This document shows, one piece after another, positions 34,649 to 44,087 of a DNA stretch of 64,000 bases. The DNA is from Mobiluncus sp963511525 (lineage in GTDB: Bacteria; Actinomycetota; Actinomycetes; Actinomycetales; Actinomycetaceae): assembly GCF_963511525.1 (NCBI RefSeq), contig NZ_CAUPIY010000002.1, positions 124,001 through 188,000 on the forward strand, read 5' to 3'. Position 1 is the stretch's first letter. Every line of letters starts with the position of its first letter. A model generated the notes under the pieces. That model ran no database searches. It worked only from the letters and a program-made list of their open reading frames with translations, and was not told the DNA's origin. Both the position numbers and the translations under genes were made by a program.

Positions 34649-37261
34649 TTACGCCTCCGCTGCTTTCAAGCTAACAAGCTGGCCGTAAGCCGAACCCAAG
34701 GTTTCGTGAACCAAAGATCCGGGGGAACATTCCGGCATCCACACGACCCGCTCCGGCATGTCCGTAAGCACCACCGGCAGGGTTAGGGCACCTTTCGGTC
34801 CCGTAATCTTGGCAAAGTCGGTGATGCCGTTTTCCCGAGCGGTTTCCGCGCTCATGCGCACCACCGGAACTCTGGCGGTTCCCGCCAAGTACGGCTCACC
34901 GTCCTGGCAGCGCCCCGCGTCCAGCAGCGGCTTCCAGGTGATGACCAAGGCCTGACCGGCCTCGGGCGGGACAATGGGAGGATCCTCACGGAACGGCGCC
35001 CCCAAGCGAATGCCTTGCCAGGGACCCAACTCCTCGTACTCGTGCAAAATAGCGGCCAGAGAGTCCAGCCCCAAGTCGTAGCCCGCGGCCCGACCCAGCA
35101 GGTTCATGACTTTCCAGTCCGGCAGTGCGTGGGACGCCAAAGCCTGACCGAAGGGGCGCAGCCGGCCCTCCCAGTTGATGAAAGTTCCGCTCTTTTCGTG
35201 CGGCGGCGCCACCGGCAGCACGACATCGGCGTACTGGGTAATCTCGGTCTTGCGCACCTCCAGTTGGATAACGTGCTTCACGCCTTTGAGGACTTCCCGC
35301 GTGCCGTCAGGGTCCTCCAGGTCGCGCAGATCCACCCCGCCCATCACCATGGTGGTGCCGGGCAGGAACTGTTCCCAAGCCTCGGGGGTCAACATGCACC
35401 GGAAACACAGCGGCAGATTCTCGTGCAGCGGCTCCTTTAGGCCCCAAGCCGCATCGATGTCGGCACGAGCTGCCGGGTCGGTCACTAGGCGGCCACGCGG
35501 CAGCAGGCCGGGGAAACAGCCCGCTTCGATTGCGGCACGCGAACCGGCACGCCGCGGTATCCACGCCCAAGAGGCGTTGGTGGCGTCAGCCAAGCGTGCG
35601 GCATATTCCAGCTCGTCAACGACCAAGCTGGCGCGTTCTCCCATCAGCACCAGCGAGCCAGGCTGGCTCAGAGATTCCTTCACCCAAGCAAACTCGCCTT
35701 TACCATCGATGATGTCTTTCAGGATTTGGAGTTGCTCCCCCGGCTGGTTTTGCACCAGGGTGGCACCGAGTTTGCGCGCGCCGTCGCTCAAGAACGAGGC
35801 GAGGGTGGCGACCTTCGTGCCGTGGTTTTGCGTAGCTTTGCGCAGCCGCAGGAACAGGGTGGCGCATTCGTCCTCCGGTTCCAGGTCGACCAGGAACACA
35901 AACGGCGCTTTTTCGACGTCTTGGTAGGTCACTTCCAGAGGACGCCCCGCGACCCGCATTCTGATGAAGTTCACTTCGTCCATGCGGAAGTCCCGCGAGC
36001 GCGCATCCACAATGTTCGACTTGCCTACCACGTGGGCGAACTTGCCCCAAGCGTAGTAGTCCTCGAGGGTGAGGTGCTCTCCGGGGAAGAACGTGACCTC
36101 CGAGTTTTGTGCCGATTCTGTGACATAAGCGGCAGCCCTAGAGAGGGCGGTGCCCCAGTCCGTTTCCTCCAGCTCGCCCGCGTCGTTACGCACCATCGGG
36201 CGGGTCAAGCGGTCGGTGGAGGACTGCCACGCGAAAGCGTAACGATCCTTATCAGAAATCCATTCCTCGTTGACTTCGGGATTATCCCCCGCCAGGTGAC
36301 GCAGCACCACCCCGCGGCGAGCGTCGACCCGAATTTCCGCCCCGCTGGCGTCCTGGTCGGTAATCGAGGGGGTCGAGATGAGATCGTGGGGACGCGCCCG
36401 GAAACGGTAGGAGGCATTCGTGAGGGCGCCGACCGGGCAAATCTGGGTGACGTTACCGGAGAAGTACGAGGCGAAACGTCGACCGGACACGTCGCGGTGC
36501 GCCACGTCCGGGTTGCCCGAATGCATCGAACCGATGATGCCAGGCTCCCCGCTCGGGCCGGTCATTGATTCACAAGGGGTGACGGTAGCGCCGTCCGGGT
36601 TGGCCTCCTCGTCATATATTCCCAACACCTGCGTGTCGAAAGAACCGATGTTCTCGCCCATAAAGAAGTGGTCGTCGCGCGGAGAAGAACCGCCGCCCCG
36701 CCCTTGTAGGTCCAAGAACGCGTCACCGGCGATTTCCTTGCCGAAACGCACGCAGCGCTGGCACAGCACGCAGCGGTCCCGATCCAGCAGAATCTCGGAA
36801 GTCAGACGCACCGGCTTGGGCCAGACACGCTTTTTATCGGAGAAACGCGAGGTCGGGTTGCCTTCCATGAACGTCTGGTTTTGCAGCGGGCATTCCCCGC
36901 CCTTGTCGCAAACCGGACAGTCTAGCGGGTGATTGACCAGCAGGAACTCCAGGATACCGTTTTGGGCTTTGGCTGCGACCTCGGAGGTGAACTGGGTGTA
37001 AATCTCCATCCGATCCGAACAGGTGGTCGAACAGGCCGGCATCGGTTTAGGCATCTTGGCGACCTCGCCTTGCCGGTTGGGCATAGCTACCTCAACCAGG
37101 CACGCGCGGCACGCCGCCACCGGTTTCAGCAACGGATGGTCGCAGAAGCGCGGCACGTAGACTCCTGCCATCTCGCAAGCCCGAATCGCCAGGGTGCCTT
37201 TGGGCACTTCCAGGGGCTTGCCGTCAACTTTGATATTGACCATTTGCACTTCGTCGCTCAT
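34649..37261 (-). CDS. nuoG: NADH-quinone oxidoreductase subunit G
   Basis: 870 residues. The N-terminal part binds [2Fe-2S] N1b (C-D-H-P, C-R-A-C) and the His/Cys cluster (C-P-V-C-D-K-G-G-E-C near residue 117), then C-V-L-C-Q-R-C for another cluster. The rest is a molybdopterin-oxidoreductase-like domain that no longer holds molybdenum in this family. It follows nuoF with no gap: the nuoF stop and nuoG start are adjacent. Length is within the actinobacterial range of 790-890. Confidence 0.95.
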   Translation of the reverse strand: MSDEVQMVNIKVDGKPLEVPKGTLAIRACEMAGVYVPRFCDHPLLKPVAACRACLVEVAMPNRQGEVAKMPKPMPACSTTCSDRMEIYTQFTSEVAAKAQNGILEFLLVNHPLDCPVCDKGGECPLQNQTFMEGNPTSRFSDKKRVWPKPVRLTSEILLDRDRCVLCQRCVRFGKEIAGDAFLDLQGRGGGSSPRDDHFFMGENIGSFDTQVLGIYDEEANPDGATVTPCESMTGPSGEPGIIGSMHSGNPDVAHRDVSGRRFASYFSGNVTQICPVGALTNASYRFRARPHDLISTPSITDQDASGAEIRVDARRGVVLRHLAGDNPEVNEEWISDKDRYAFAWQSSTDRLTRPMVRNDAGELEETDWGTALSRAAAYVTESAQNSEVTFFPGEHLTLEDYYAWGKFAHVVGKSNIVDARSRDFRMDEVNFIRMRVAGRPLEVTYQDVEKAPFVFLVDLEPEDECATLFLRLRKATQNHGTKVATLASFLSDGARKLGATLVQNQPGEQLQILKDIIDGKGEFAWVKESLSQPGSLVLMGERASLVVDELEYAARLADATNASWAWIPRRAGSRAAIEAGCFPGLLPRGRLVTDPAARADIDAAWGLKEPLHENLPLCFRCMLTPEAWEQFLPGTTMVMGGVDLRDLEDPDGTREVLKGVKHVIQLEVRKTEITQYADVVLPVAPPHEKSGTFINWEGRLRPFGQALASHALPDWKVMNLLGRAAGYDLGLDSLAAILHEYEELGPWQGIRLGAPFREDPPIVPPEAGQALVITWKPLLDAGRCQDGEPYLAGTARVPVVRMSAETARENGITDFAKITGPKGALTLPVVLTDMPERVVWMPECSPGSLVHETLGSAYGQLVSLKAAEA

Positions 37262-38590
37262 TTATTTACCTGCCTCGCCCGATGCCTCGTGGTAGTACAC
37301 GCTGCGTTCGTAGGGGAACAACTCCCAAGCCGGGGTTGTGTAGCCTTTTTCAAACTCGTCACGGAAACGCTGAATGCCGGACTTCACCGGGGTGATGGCC
37401 GCGTCTCCCAGCGCGCAGAAACAGCGCCCGCCAATCTCGGAAGTAATCGACAGCAGCTTGTCCACGTCGCCGACCTCGCCTTTACCAGCTTCGAGGCGGT
37501 GCATGATTTGCTTCATCCAATAGGTGCCTTCCCGGCACGGGGTGCATTTGCCGCAGGATTCATGCTGATAAAAGTCAATCCAGCGGGTCATGACGCGCAC
37601 GACCGAAGTCGTTTCGTCAAACACTTGAATAGCGCGAGTAGCCAGCATCGACCCGGCGGTGACGACTTCCTCATAAGTCAGGGGAACATCGAGTTCTTCG
37701 GGGGTAAAGATAGGTGCCGAGGAACCCCCGACCGCCCAAAACTTCAGGTCGTGACCAGAGCGCATTCCGCCGCAGTATCCCAACAGTTGCCGCATCGTGA
37801 TTCCGAACGGCGCTTCAAACTGGCCGGGGTGGGCCACGTGGCCGGAAATCGAAAAAATCCCGTGTCCCTTGGACTTTTCCGTACCCATCGAGGCGTACCA
37901 GTTATCCGAATACTTAAAGATGCCCGCGACCTGGGAAATCGTCTCGACGTTGTTGATGACGGTGGGACGGGCGTACAGGCCCTGGGCGGCCGGGAACGGG
38001 GGCTTCAACCGCGGGTGTCCGCGCCGCCCCTCCAACGAATCCAAAAGGGCGGTTTCTTCACCGCAGATGTAGGCTCCCGCCCCGGAGTGGGCGGTAATTT
38101 TGAGGTCGCCCAGCAGTCCCGCCTCGGTAGCTTCCCGGATTGCGGCCAGCAGCCGGCGCAGTGGGTGGGTCACTTCTCCGCGCAGATACACGAAAGCGTG
38201 TTCGCAGCGAATCGCCCGGGAACAAATCGCCATTCCCTCGATTAGGGCGTGCGGGTTCGCCATGATTTGTGGAATATCCTTGCAGGTCCCCGGCTCGGAC
38301 TCGTCAGCGTTCACCGTCAGGTAACGCGGCAAGCCGTCATCGGGAGGCAAGAACGACCACTTCAAACCCGCGGGGAAGCCCGCGCCACCACGGCCGCGCA
38401 ACCCAGAGTTCTTGACCGCAGCCAACACATCGGCGGGATCCATCGAGTTGGCTTTTTCCAGACCCTTGTAGCCCCCGCGAGCCCGGTAGGCTTCCAGGGT
38501 CCAGGACCGGTCCAAGCCCCACATATCCGACAAAATCGGGGTCAGCGGCACCTCGCCACCAGGAATGTCCGTCAGGTTCAGTTCACTCAT
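37262..38590 (-). CDS. nuoF: NADH-quinone oxidoreductase subunit F (NADH/FMN-binding)
   Basis: 442 residues. It binds NADH, FMN and one [4Fe-4S] cluster and is the entry point for electrons. G-L-R-G-R-G-G-A-G-F-P-A-G (NADH/FMN site), G-A-Y-I-C-G-E-E-T-A-L and the cluster motif E-S-C-G-K-C-T-P-C-R-E-G are intact, with the fourth Cys about 40 residues later. It lies 2 bases after nuoE. Confidence 0.97.
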   Translation of the reverse strand: MSELNLTDIPGGEVPLTPILSDMWGLDRSWTLEAYRARGGYKGLEKANSMDPADVLAAVKNSGLRGRGGAGFPAGLKWSFLPPDDGLPRYLTVNADESEPGTCKDIPQIMANPHALIEGMAICSRAIRCEHAFVYLRGEVTHPLRRLLAAIREATEAGLLGDLKITAHSGAGAYICGEETALLDSLEGRRGHPRLKPPFPAAQGLYARPTVINNVETISQVAGIFKYSDNWYASMGTEKSKGHGIFSISGHVAHPGQFEAPFGITMRQLLGYCGGMRSGHDLKFWAVGGSSAPIFTPEELDVPLTYEEVVTAGSMLATRAIQVFDETTSVVRVMTRWIDFYQHESCGKCTPCREGTYWMKQIMHRLEAGKGEVGDVDKLLSITSEIGGRCFCALGDAAITPVKSGIQRFRDEFEKGYTTPAWELFPYERSVYYHEASGEAGK

Positions 38591-38592
38591 GA

Positions 38593-39294
38593 CTACTCAC
38601 CTTCCTTCGGTTCGGGAGCGGACCAGCCCGGGTCGCTGGGGATTCCCCAACCTTTTTCCGCGGCGATACGCTTGCCCAGCAGGGTGGGGACACCGGCGGA
38701 TTCGCCCTCGTCGACCAGTCCGTCTTCGAAACCAGCCAAGAGGTGTTCGTTTTCTTTGAATGTCGGGACGTGATTCGGGCCACGGGTCGGTTTCACCGGA
38801 TTGCCCGCACGCAAATCGTCAACGAGTTTCACGGCCGACTGCGGAGTTTGGTTATCGAAGAATTCCCAGTTCACCATGACGACGGGGGCAAAGTCGCAGG
38901 CAGCGTTACATTCAATCGCTTCCAGGGTAACTTTCCCGTCCGCAGTCGTTTCCCCGTTACCAATGCCCAAGTGGTCGCACACGGTTTCCCAAATCTCGTC
39001 GCCACCCATGACGGCGCACAGCGAAGTAGTACACACCCCCACGTTGTATTCGCCGTTGGGACGGCGCTTGTACTGGGTATAGAACGTGGCGACCGCCGAG
39101 ACTTCCGCGGGGCTGATGCCCAACAGTTCGGAGCACAGCTCGATACCGTTGGCGGACACGAAGCCGTCTTCGGACTGCACCAGGTGCAGCAACGGCAGCA
39201 GCGCCGAACGCGAGTGTCCTTCGGGATAGCGAGAAATAATCTCTTGGCCTTCGCGAACCAGACGCGCTTTGACGTCCTCGGGATACGGTTTCAT
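38593..39294 (-). CDS. nuoE: NADH-quinone oxidoreductase subunit E
   Basis: 233 residues; E. coli has 166. It carries [2Fe-2S] N1a with ligands in C-T-T-S-L-C and C-N-A-A-C about 40 residues apart. The C-terminal 70 residues form a polar extension (E-H-L-L-A-G-F-E-D and a Pro/Glu-rich end) often seen in actinobacteria. It overlaps nuoD by 4 bases. Confidence 0.95.
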   Translation of the reverse strand: MKPYPEDVKARLVREGQEIISRYPEGHSRSALLPLLHLVQSEDGFVSANGIELCSELLGISPAEVSAVATFYTQYKRRPNGEYNVGVCTTSLCAVMGGDEIWETVCDHLGIGNGETTADGKVTLEAIECNAACDFAPVVMVNWEFFDNQTPQSAVKLVDDLRAGNPVKPTRGPNHVPTFKENEHLLAGFEDGLVDEGESAGVPTLLGKRIAAEKGWGIPSDPGWSAPEPKEGE

Positions 39295-40664
39295 CGATCC
39301 ACACCTCCAAACACCGGGTCAATCGTGCCGATTGACACCACCAAGTCAGAAATCAAGCCGCCCTCGCACATCATGGAGGCAGATTGCAGGTTTGCATAAG
39401 AGGGGTCGCGGAAGTGCGCCCGGTAAGGCCGGGTGCCGCCGTCGGTCACCAGGTGCACGCCCTGCACGCCCTTGGCATGTTCAATCTGGGCGTAAACCTG
39501 CCCGGGCGGGATCCGGAACCCTTCGGTCACCAGCTTGAAGTGGTGGATGAGTTCCTCCATCGAATGCCCCAGAATATGCGACACGTGCTCGGGGTCCTGG
39601 CCTTGGCCGTCAGCGCCGATGGTCAGCTTAGATGGATAAGCGAACTTGGGGTCGGCAATCATAACCGGCTCGCCCTGGCTTTGCTCCAGGCGATCCAAAA
39701 CCTGGTACACAATGCGCAGGGACTGATACATTTCCGCGAAACGCACCTCGGTACGCGTGTAGCAGTCGGAGTGGTCGCGGGTGGGAACATCGAAAATGTA
39801 AGTCTCGTACCCGCAGTAGGGCTGCAGCTTGCGCATATCCAGCGGCAAACCACCCGCCCGCAGGCACGGACCGGTCAGGGACAGCGCCATCATGGTAGAC
39901 AGCGGCAGCCACCCCACGTCTTTCATACGGCCAATAAAGATGGGGTTGGCCATAATCAAGTCCTGCATTTCGCCAATGTCGCGTTTGACCAGCGGGAGCT
40001 TTTCACGAATCATGTCGATGGTGTCGTCCAGCAGGTCGTTGGACACGCCGCCGGGACGCATATAGGTGTTGTTCATGCGCAGGCCGGTAATGTGTTCAAA
40101 AATCCGCAGGATTTCTTCACGAGCCCGGAAACCAGTGGTCAGCATGGTCGTCGCGCCCAGCTCGTTCGCGCCGGTGCCGATAGCGACCAAGTGCGAAGCA
40201 ATCCGGTTCAGCTCCATCAACAGCACCCGGATTTCGCTGGCCCGCCGGGGTACCTGATCCGTTACCCCCATAGCTTTTTCGACAGCCAGACACCAGGCGA
40301 CTTCCGTAAAGAACGGCGCGACGTAATCCATGCGGGTGCAGTAGGCCACACCCTGGTTATAAGTGCGGAATTCCATTGATTTTTCAATGCCGGTATGCAG
40401 GTAGCCGGTGCCTAGGCGGCAATCCTTAATCGTTTCGCCTTCCAGCTCTACCACTACGCGCAGCACGCCGTGAGTCGAGGGGTGCACCGGGCCCAAGTTG
40501 ACGGCAATCCGGTCATTGTGAGCCGACTCGAGATCAGCCGCCATCGCGGCCCATTCCCCGTCCTGAACGGAAAACTCCGGCATTCCCGGCACGTAGTCGC
40601 CAGCTCCCGCCGTGGCATGAACATTTTGCGTTTTTGCCTCTGGGTTCATAGTTTCGGTACTCAA
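39291..40664 (-). CDS. nuoD: NADH-quinone oxidoreductase subunit D
   Basis: 457 residues. NuoD, hydrogenase-like, forms the quinone site with NuoH and NuoB. Markers are N-L-G-P-V-H-P-S-T-H-G-V-L-R, the E-K-x-M-E-x-R-T-Y-N-Q stretch, and the C-terminal I-G-T-I-D-P-V-F-G. The likely start is TTG at 40664, which follows a ggagga site and overlaps the nuoC stop; the first ATG in frame is 15 bases inside. Confidence 0.95.
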   Translation of the reverse strand: MSTETMNPEAKTQNVHATAGAGDYVPGMPEFSVQDGEWAAMAADLESAHNDRIAVNLGPVHPSTHGVLRVVVELEGETIKDCRLGTGYLHTGIEKSMEFRTYNQGVAYCTRMDYVAPFFTEVAWCLAVEKAMGVTDQVPRRASEIRVLLMELNRIASHLVAIGTGANELGATTMLTTGFRAREEILRIFEHITGLRMNNTYMRPGGVSNDLLDDTIDMIREKLPLVKRDIGEMQDLIMANPIFIGRMKDVGWLPLSTMMALSLTGPCLRAGGLPLDMRKLQPYCGYETYIFDVPTRDHSDCYTRTEVRFAEMYQSLRIVYQVLDRLEQSQGEPVMIADPKFAYPSKLTIGADGQGQDPEHVSHILGHSMEELIHHFKLVTEGFRIPPGQVYAQIEHAKGVQGVHLVTDGGTRPYRAHFRDPSYANLQSASMMCEGGLISDLVVSIGTIDPVFGGVDR

Positions 40665-41401
40665 CTGTAGCTCCTCCGCGTGTCAGCAGGCGGGACGGTG
40701 CCGCCCTTGAATTGCACTGGAATGCCGCCCAGCGGATAGTCCTTACGCTGCGGGTGTCCGACCCAATCGTCGGGAAGCAAGGACCGGGTCAAGGCCGGGT
40801 GGCCGGTAAAGATGATGCCCATCATGTCGAAAGTTTCCCGCTCGTGCCAGTTGTTTCCGGGGTATATATCCACGATGGAGGGGACTTTCGGGTCGTCTTC
40901 GGGTGCCGCAGTCTCGATGCGCAGGTTGTGGTTGTGAGTCACGCTGATGAAGTGGTACACGGCGTGCAGTTCCCGCCCGGTGTCGTGCGGGTAATGCACC
41001 CCGGACACGCCCATGCACAGCTCAAAGCGCAAGTCCTGGTCGTCACGCAACGCTTTTGCGACCGTCACCAGGTGCTCGCGGGCGACGTGAATCGTCAGCT
41101 CACCGTGGGAAACGACGACCCTGTCTATGGCAGTGAGAGGATCCACCCCGGCCTCACGCAAGTCTTCCTCCAGGTAGTCCACGCACTCATCAAACCAGCC
41201 CCCGTAAGGCTTCGGAGACTGCCCGGGCATCATGACTTCCCGGTGCAACTGACCGTAACCGGAAACGTCGCCGGTGCCGTGAACCCCGAACGGGTTGTCG
41301 CGCACCCCCAGGGATTCGCCGCGAGGATTGGCGTACTGGGGCAGTTTCGGCTCCAGCTCGCCCTCCGGGGCGGCTTGCAAATCTTGAGTTTCTTCGCTCA
41401 C
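40661..41401 (-). CDS. nuoC: NADH-quinone oxidoreductase subunit C
   Basis: 246 residues. The 30-kDa subunit of complex I, partner of NuoD. The family pattern lies in the C-terminal half: S-V-T-H-N-x-N-L-R-I-E, V-P-S-I-V-D-I-Y-P-G-N-N-W-H-E-R-E-x-F-D-M-M-G-I and G-H-P-x-L-x-R. The N-terminal 75 residues are poorly conserved. GTG start in a 4-base overlap with nuoB. Confidence 0.95.
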   Translation of the reverse strand: MSEETQDLQAAPEGELEPKLPQYANPRGESLGVRDNPFGVHGTGDVSGYGQLHREVMMPGQSPKPYGGWFDECVDYLEEDLREAGVDPLTAIDRVVVSHGELTIHVAREHLVTVAKALRDDQDLRFELCMGVSGVHYPHDTGRELHAVYHFISVTHNHNLRIETAAPEDDPKVPSIVDIYPGNNWHERETFDMMGIIFTGHPALTRSLLPDDWVGHPQRKDYPLGGIPVQFKGGTVPPADTRRSYS

Positions 41402-41943
41402 GCCATCAGTCCCTTCATGTCGTTCAACGAGGCCGCCTGTAGCGCCGCGGCTTCCGCCTTGCGGATGGCTTCCTCACGATTCTTGCCCAAAGGATCGACC
41501 TTGATGTGGTCGCGCAAGCTCAGCAACGCCCCCAGCAGCATCTCCGGACGCGGCGGGCAACCCGGCAGGTAGATGTCTACTGGCACCACGTGGTCACAGC
41601 CCTGCACAATGGCGTAGTTATTGAACACGCCGCCGGACGAAGCGCAAGCCCCCATCGAGATGACCCACTTCGGGTCGGCCATCTCGTCATATACGTTGCG
41701 CATGATGGTGGCCATCTTGTGCGAAACACGACCCGAAACCAGCATCACGTCAGCGTGACGCGGGGAGGAACGGAACACTTCCGAACCGAAACGGGCGATG
41801 TCGAAACGCGAGGCTGCGGTCGCCATCATCTCAATAGCACAGCACGCCAAACCCATCGTGACGGGCCAAATCGAGAGGGCGCGAGCAAAATCAGTGAGCT
41901 TTTCCGGCAAGGCCGCCAAGCCGTCAGAATCTTGATCCAACAT
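41398..41943 (-). CDS. nuoB: NADH-quinone oxidoreductase subunit B
   Basis: 181 residues. It carries cluster N2, the last before quinone. The adjacent Cys pair is in G-L-A-C-C-A-I-E-M, with further ligands in S-M-G-A-C-A-S-S-G-G and V-P-G-C-P-P-R-P-like segment (here L-P-G-C-P-P-R-P). The start ATG follows nuoA by 32 bases. Confidence 0.97.
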   Translation of the reverse strand: MLDQDSDGLAALPEKLTDFARALSIWPVTMGLACCAIEMMATAASRFDIARFGSEVFRSSPRHADVMLVSGRVSHKMATIMRNVYDEMADPKWVISMGACASSGGVFNNYAIVQGCDHVVPVDIYLPGCPPRPEMLLGALLSLRDHIKVDPLGKNREEAIRKAEAAALQAASLNDMKGLMA

Positions 41944-41975
41944 TTTATGGTTTCCTCCAAAATACTTGGAACGGT

Positions 41976-42335
41976 TTAGTTCCAGTCAAAGCCGCGACGG
42001 GCCCACACATAGATAAAGGGCACTGCCAGCAGTTCCACGAAAGTCATCATGACGAACATGCCGAACTTTCCTTGCTGGAAAAAGGAAATCGCCCAGGGGT
42101 AAAGAAAAACCACCTCGATGTCGAAAATGATAAACATCATGGCGGTTAGGTAGTACTTAACCGGGAAACGCGCCTGGTTTCCGCGAGCCGGAGTGGGGTC
42201 ACAGCCACATTCATACTTGGCATTCTTAACGCGGTTTGGTTTCGTGGGACCGAACAAATAACCGGACAAAACCCCAGCTAAGGCCACTACCGCGGCTACT
42301 AACAGCATTATCAGCAGCGCTACGTAAACGTTCAT
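41976..42335 (-). CDS. nuoA: NADH-quinone oxidoreductase subunit A
   Basis: 119 residues with three hydrophobic segments, the normal size. K-Y-E-C-G and F-D-I-E-V-x-F-L-Y-P-W-A are the NuoA marks. ATG 42335 has ggagaag just before it; the frame extends 18 codons further without a better site. First gene of the 14-gene operon. Confidence 0.95.
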   Translation of the reverse strand: MNVYVALLIMLLVAAVVALAGVLSGYLFGPTKPNRVKNAKYECGCDPTPARGNQARFPVKYYLTAMMFIIFDIEVVFLYPWAISFFQQGKFGMFVMMTFVELLAVPFIYVWARRGFDWN

Positions 42336-42682
42336 AGCTTCTCCATCTTTGAAAACACCTGAGTTGCCTGCCGGCACCATAACCAGCAAAATCTTCCCAA
42401 GCGAGTTGCCAGCTCCACCCTACAGTTTTTCCTCCTAACTCAGTAAATTTTGTACGAAATGCAGGATTATCGCCGAGTTTTTCTTGAATTTTGCTCAATC
42501 TGTGCGCTGTAGTGCGGATTCGATTTAGGAAAAAAAGAGTTTTCTAATTGGGACTTGGGTCCCTATTCGGAGGCCGGTTGGTGGGGAGTTCAGCGCCTGC
42601 GTGCGTAGGGCCGCGTCGGGAGTCTGCCCGCGTGCTACCCTGCTGGTTTTGGGCGCTGAGCGGGGGAACCTAGGATAGATGG
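42336..42682. other. Divergent spacer between nuoA and menF
   Basis: No gene is seen. The half near nuoA is AT-rich and carries a poly-A/T run near 42528-42536, fitting a promoter or leader for nuo. A ggagg sequence with no ORF lies about 90 bases before nuoA. I found no clear -35/-10 pair and no palindromic operator. Confidence 0.4.
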
Positions 42683-43987
42683 GTGCTATTCGTCCACACT
42701 CGCGCCGTTGATCGCGATTTGTCCCCGGAGCTGGTTCCGATGGACGCCGCGGCGCTCCCCACGGACGGTTTTTTCTTTGCTTCTCCCCCCGCACAAGGCG
42801 CCCCCCTCACGTTGGCTGCGCCGGGTTTGGGGGATTTTCCCGGTCAGGACTTTGCTCCGGCATGGCATTGGGAGGACGGCTCGGACCTGGATCGGGCCGG
42901 GGCGGCGTGGTTCCTGGTGGGACGCCACGCCCAGGTGTTTGATGCGGTGCAGCGACGCGGCACGGGCCCGGTGGCCTTCGCGTCCTTTGGTTTTAACCGC
43001 TCGGCGACCTCGGTGTTTGTCCTGCCGTCATTCCTGGTGGGAAGCGACGAGGAGGGGGCGTGGATTACCGTGGCTTATCAGGCCGCGAGTCCCGATGAGC
43101 CTCGAGCGGCCCGATTGTATCGGGCCGCCATAGCTTGGATTAAAAACTTTCCCCACCGCCAGCTCCAAGATGCCCTGCAGACGCGACCCGCCGCCGTAGT
43201 GGGAAAAACGTCTTACCAGGAAAACGTCGCCGCCGCCGTGCGCGCCATTCGCGAGGGCAAAGCGGAGAAAATCGTGATGGCTCGCCCGGCTCGCTTCGAG
43301 TTCGCCGGGGAGGCAGGCGCGCAGCGGGCGCGTGCAGCCGGTGGGGCTTTAGCCTCCCGCCTGCGCGAACGCTACCCGACTTGCTGGATTTTCAATGTCG
43401 GAGGGCTGGTCGGAGCCACGCCGGAGATGCTGCTGGAGGCTGCCGCGGGACGGGCACATTCGCGAGTTTTGGCGGGCACGGCGACACCCGGCGAGGACGT
43501 GGATTTGGCTCATTCGGCGAAAAACCTGGCGGAACACCAGGTGGCGCTGCGTTCGGTGGCCGAGCCTTTGCGCCGCGTTGACCCCGATTTGGAGACGAGC
43601 GGGCCTTACCTGTTACAGCTGCCGAATCTGACCCATTTGGCTACGGATTTGCACCTGCGGGTGCCGGCGGGCAAGACACTGCTGCACCTGGTCGCGCAGT
43701 TTCACCCCACGGCGGCGGTGTGCGGGCTGCCGCGGGAGTTTGCGCAAGGGTTTATTTCCCGGTTTGAAGCGGATCGCGGGCGTTACGCCGGGCCGGTGGG
43801 CTGGGTCGATGCCCGGGGCGGGGGGCAGTTGGCTTTGGCGCTGCGGTGCGCCCAGCTCGATGCGCTCGGCGTGGAGGCCTGGGTCGGGGCGGGTATCATG
43901 GCGGATTCCGACCCGGAAACCGAGTGGCGGGAAACCGGCGCGAAACTGGCGCCAATCCGGGATTGCCTGGACTTGTCGGCTGAGTGA
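42683..43987 (+). CDS. menF: Isochorismate synthase (menaquinone)
   Basis: 434 residues from GTG 42683; an ATG at 42739 is the alternative, but the codons before it (H-T-R-A-V) match the family N-terminus. It converts chorismate to isochorismate, the first menaquinone step. The C-terminal chorismate-binding domain has K-I-V-M-A-R with the Lys, A-T-P-E-M-L-L, A-G-T-A-T-P-G-E-D and the conserved H-P-T-A-A-V-C-G-L-P. A salicylate- or anthranilate-type enzyme would differ in this last region. It is divergent from nuoA and stands alone. Confidence 0.92.
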   Translation: MLFVHTRAVDRDLSPELVPMDAAALPTDGFFFASPPAQGAPLTLAAPGLGDFPGQDFAPAWHWEDGSDLDRAGAAWFLVGRHAQVFDAVQRRGTGPVAFASFGFNRSATSVFVLPSFLVGSDEEGAWITVAYQAASPDEPRAARLYRAAIAWIKNFPHRQLQDALQTRPAAVVGKTSYQENVAAAVRAIREGKAEKIVMARPARFEFAGEAGAQRARAAGGALASRLRERYPTCWIFNVGGLVGATPEMLLEAAAGRAHSRVLAGTATPGEDVDLAHSAKNLAEHQVALRSVAEPLRRVDPDLETSGPYLLQLPNLTHLATDLHLRVPAGKTLLHLVAQFHPTAAVCGLPREFAQGFISRFEADRGRYAGPVGWVDARGGGQLALALRCAQLDALGVEAWVGAGIMADSDPETEWRETGAKLAPIRDCLDLSAE

Positions 43988-44087
43988 CCCACGGGGCGCT
44001 CAGAAGGATTACCCGACCTTGCCAGATGGGCGGGTTAAGCGCGACGAAGCGCCCCCACCGACCTAACGCCGCCGCACTGCTAATCCA

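Noticed and set aside
42336..42682. Riboswitch or small gene before nuoA
   Set aside because: No open frame with a good start and no recognisable aptamer was found; the ggagg there is not followed by a start codon in frame with a real ORF.
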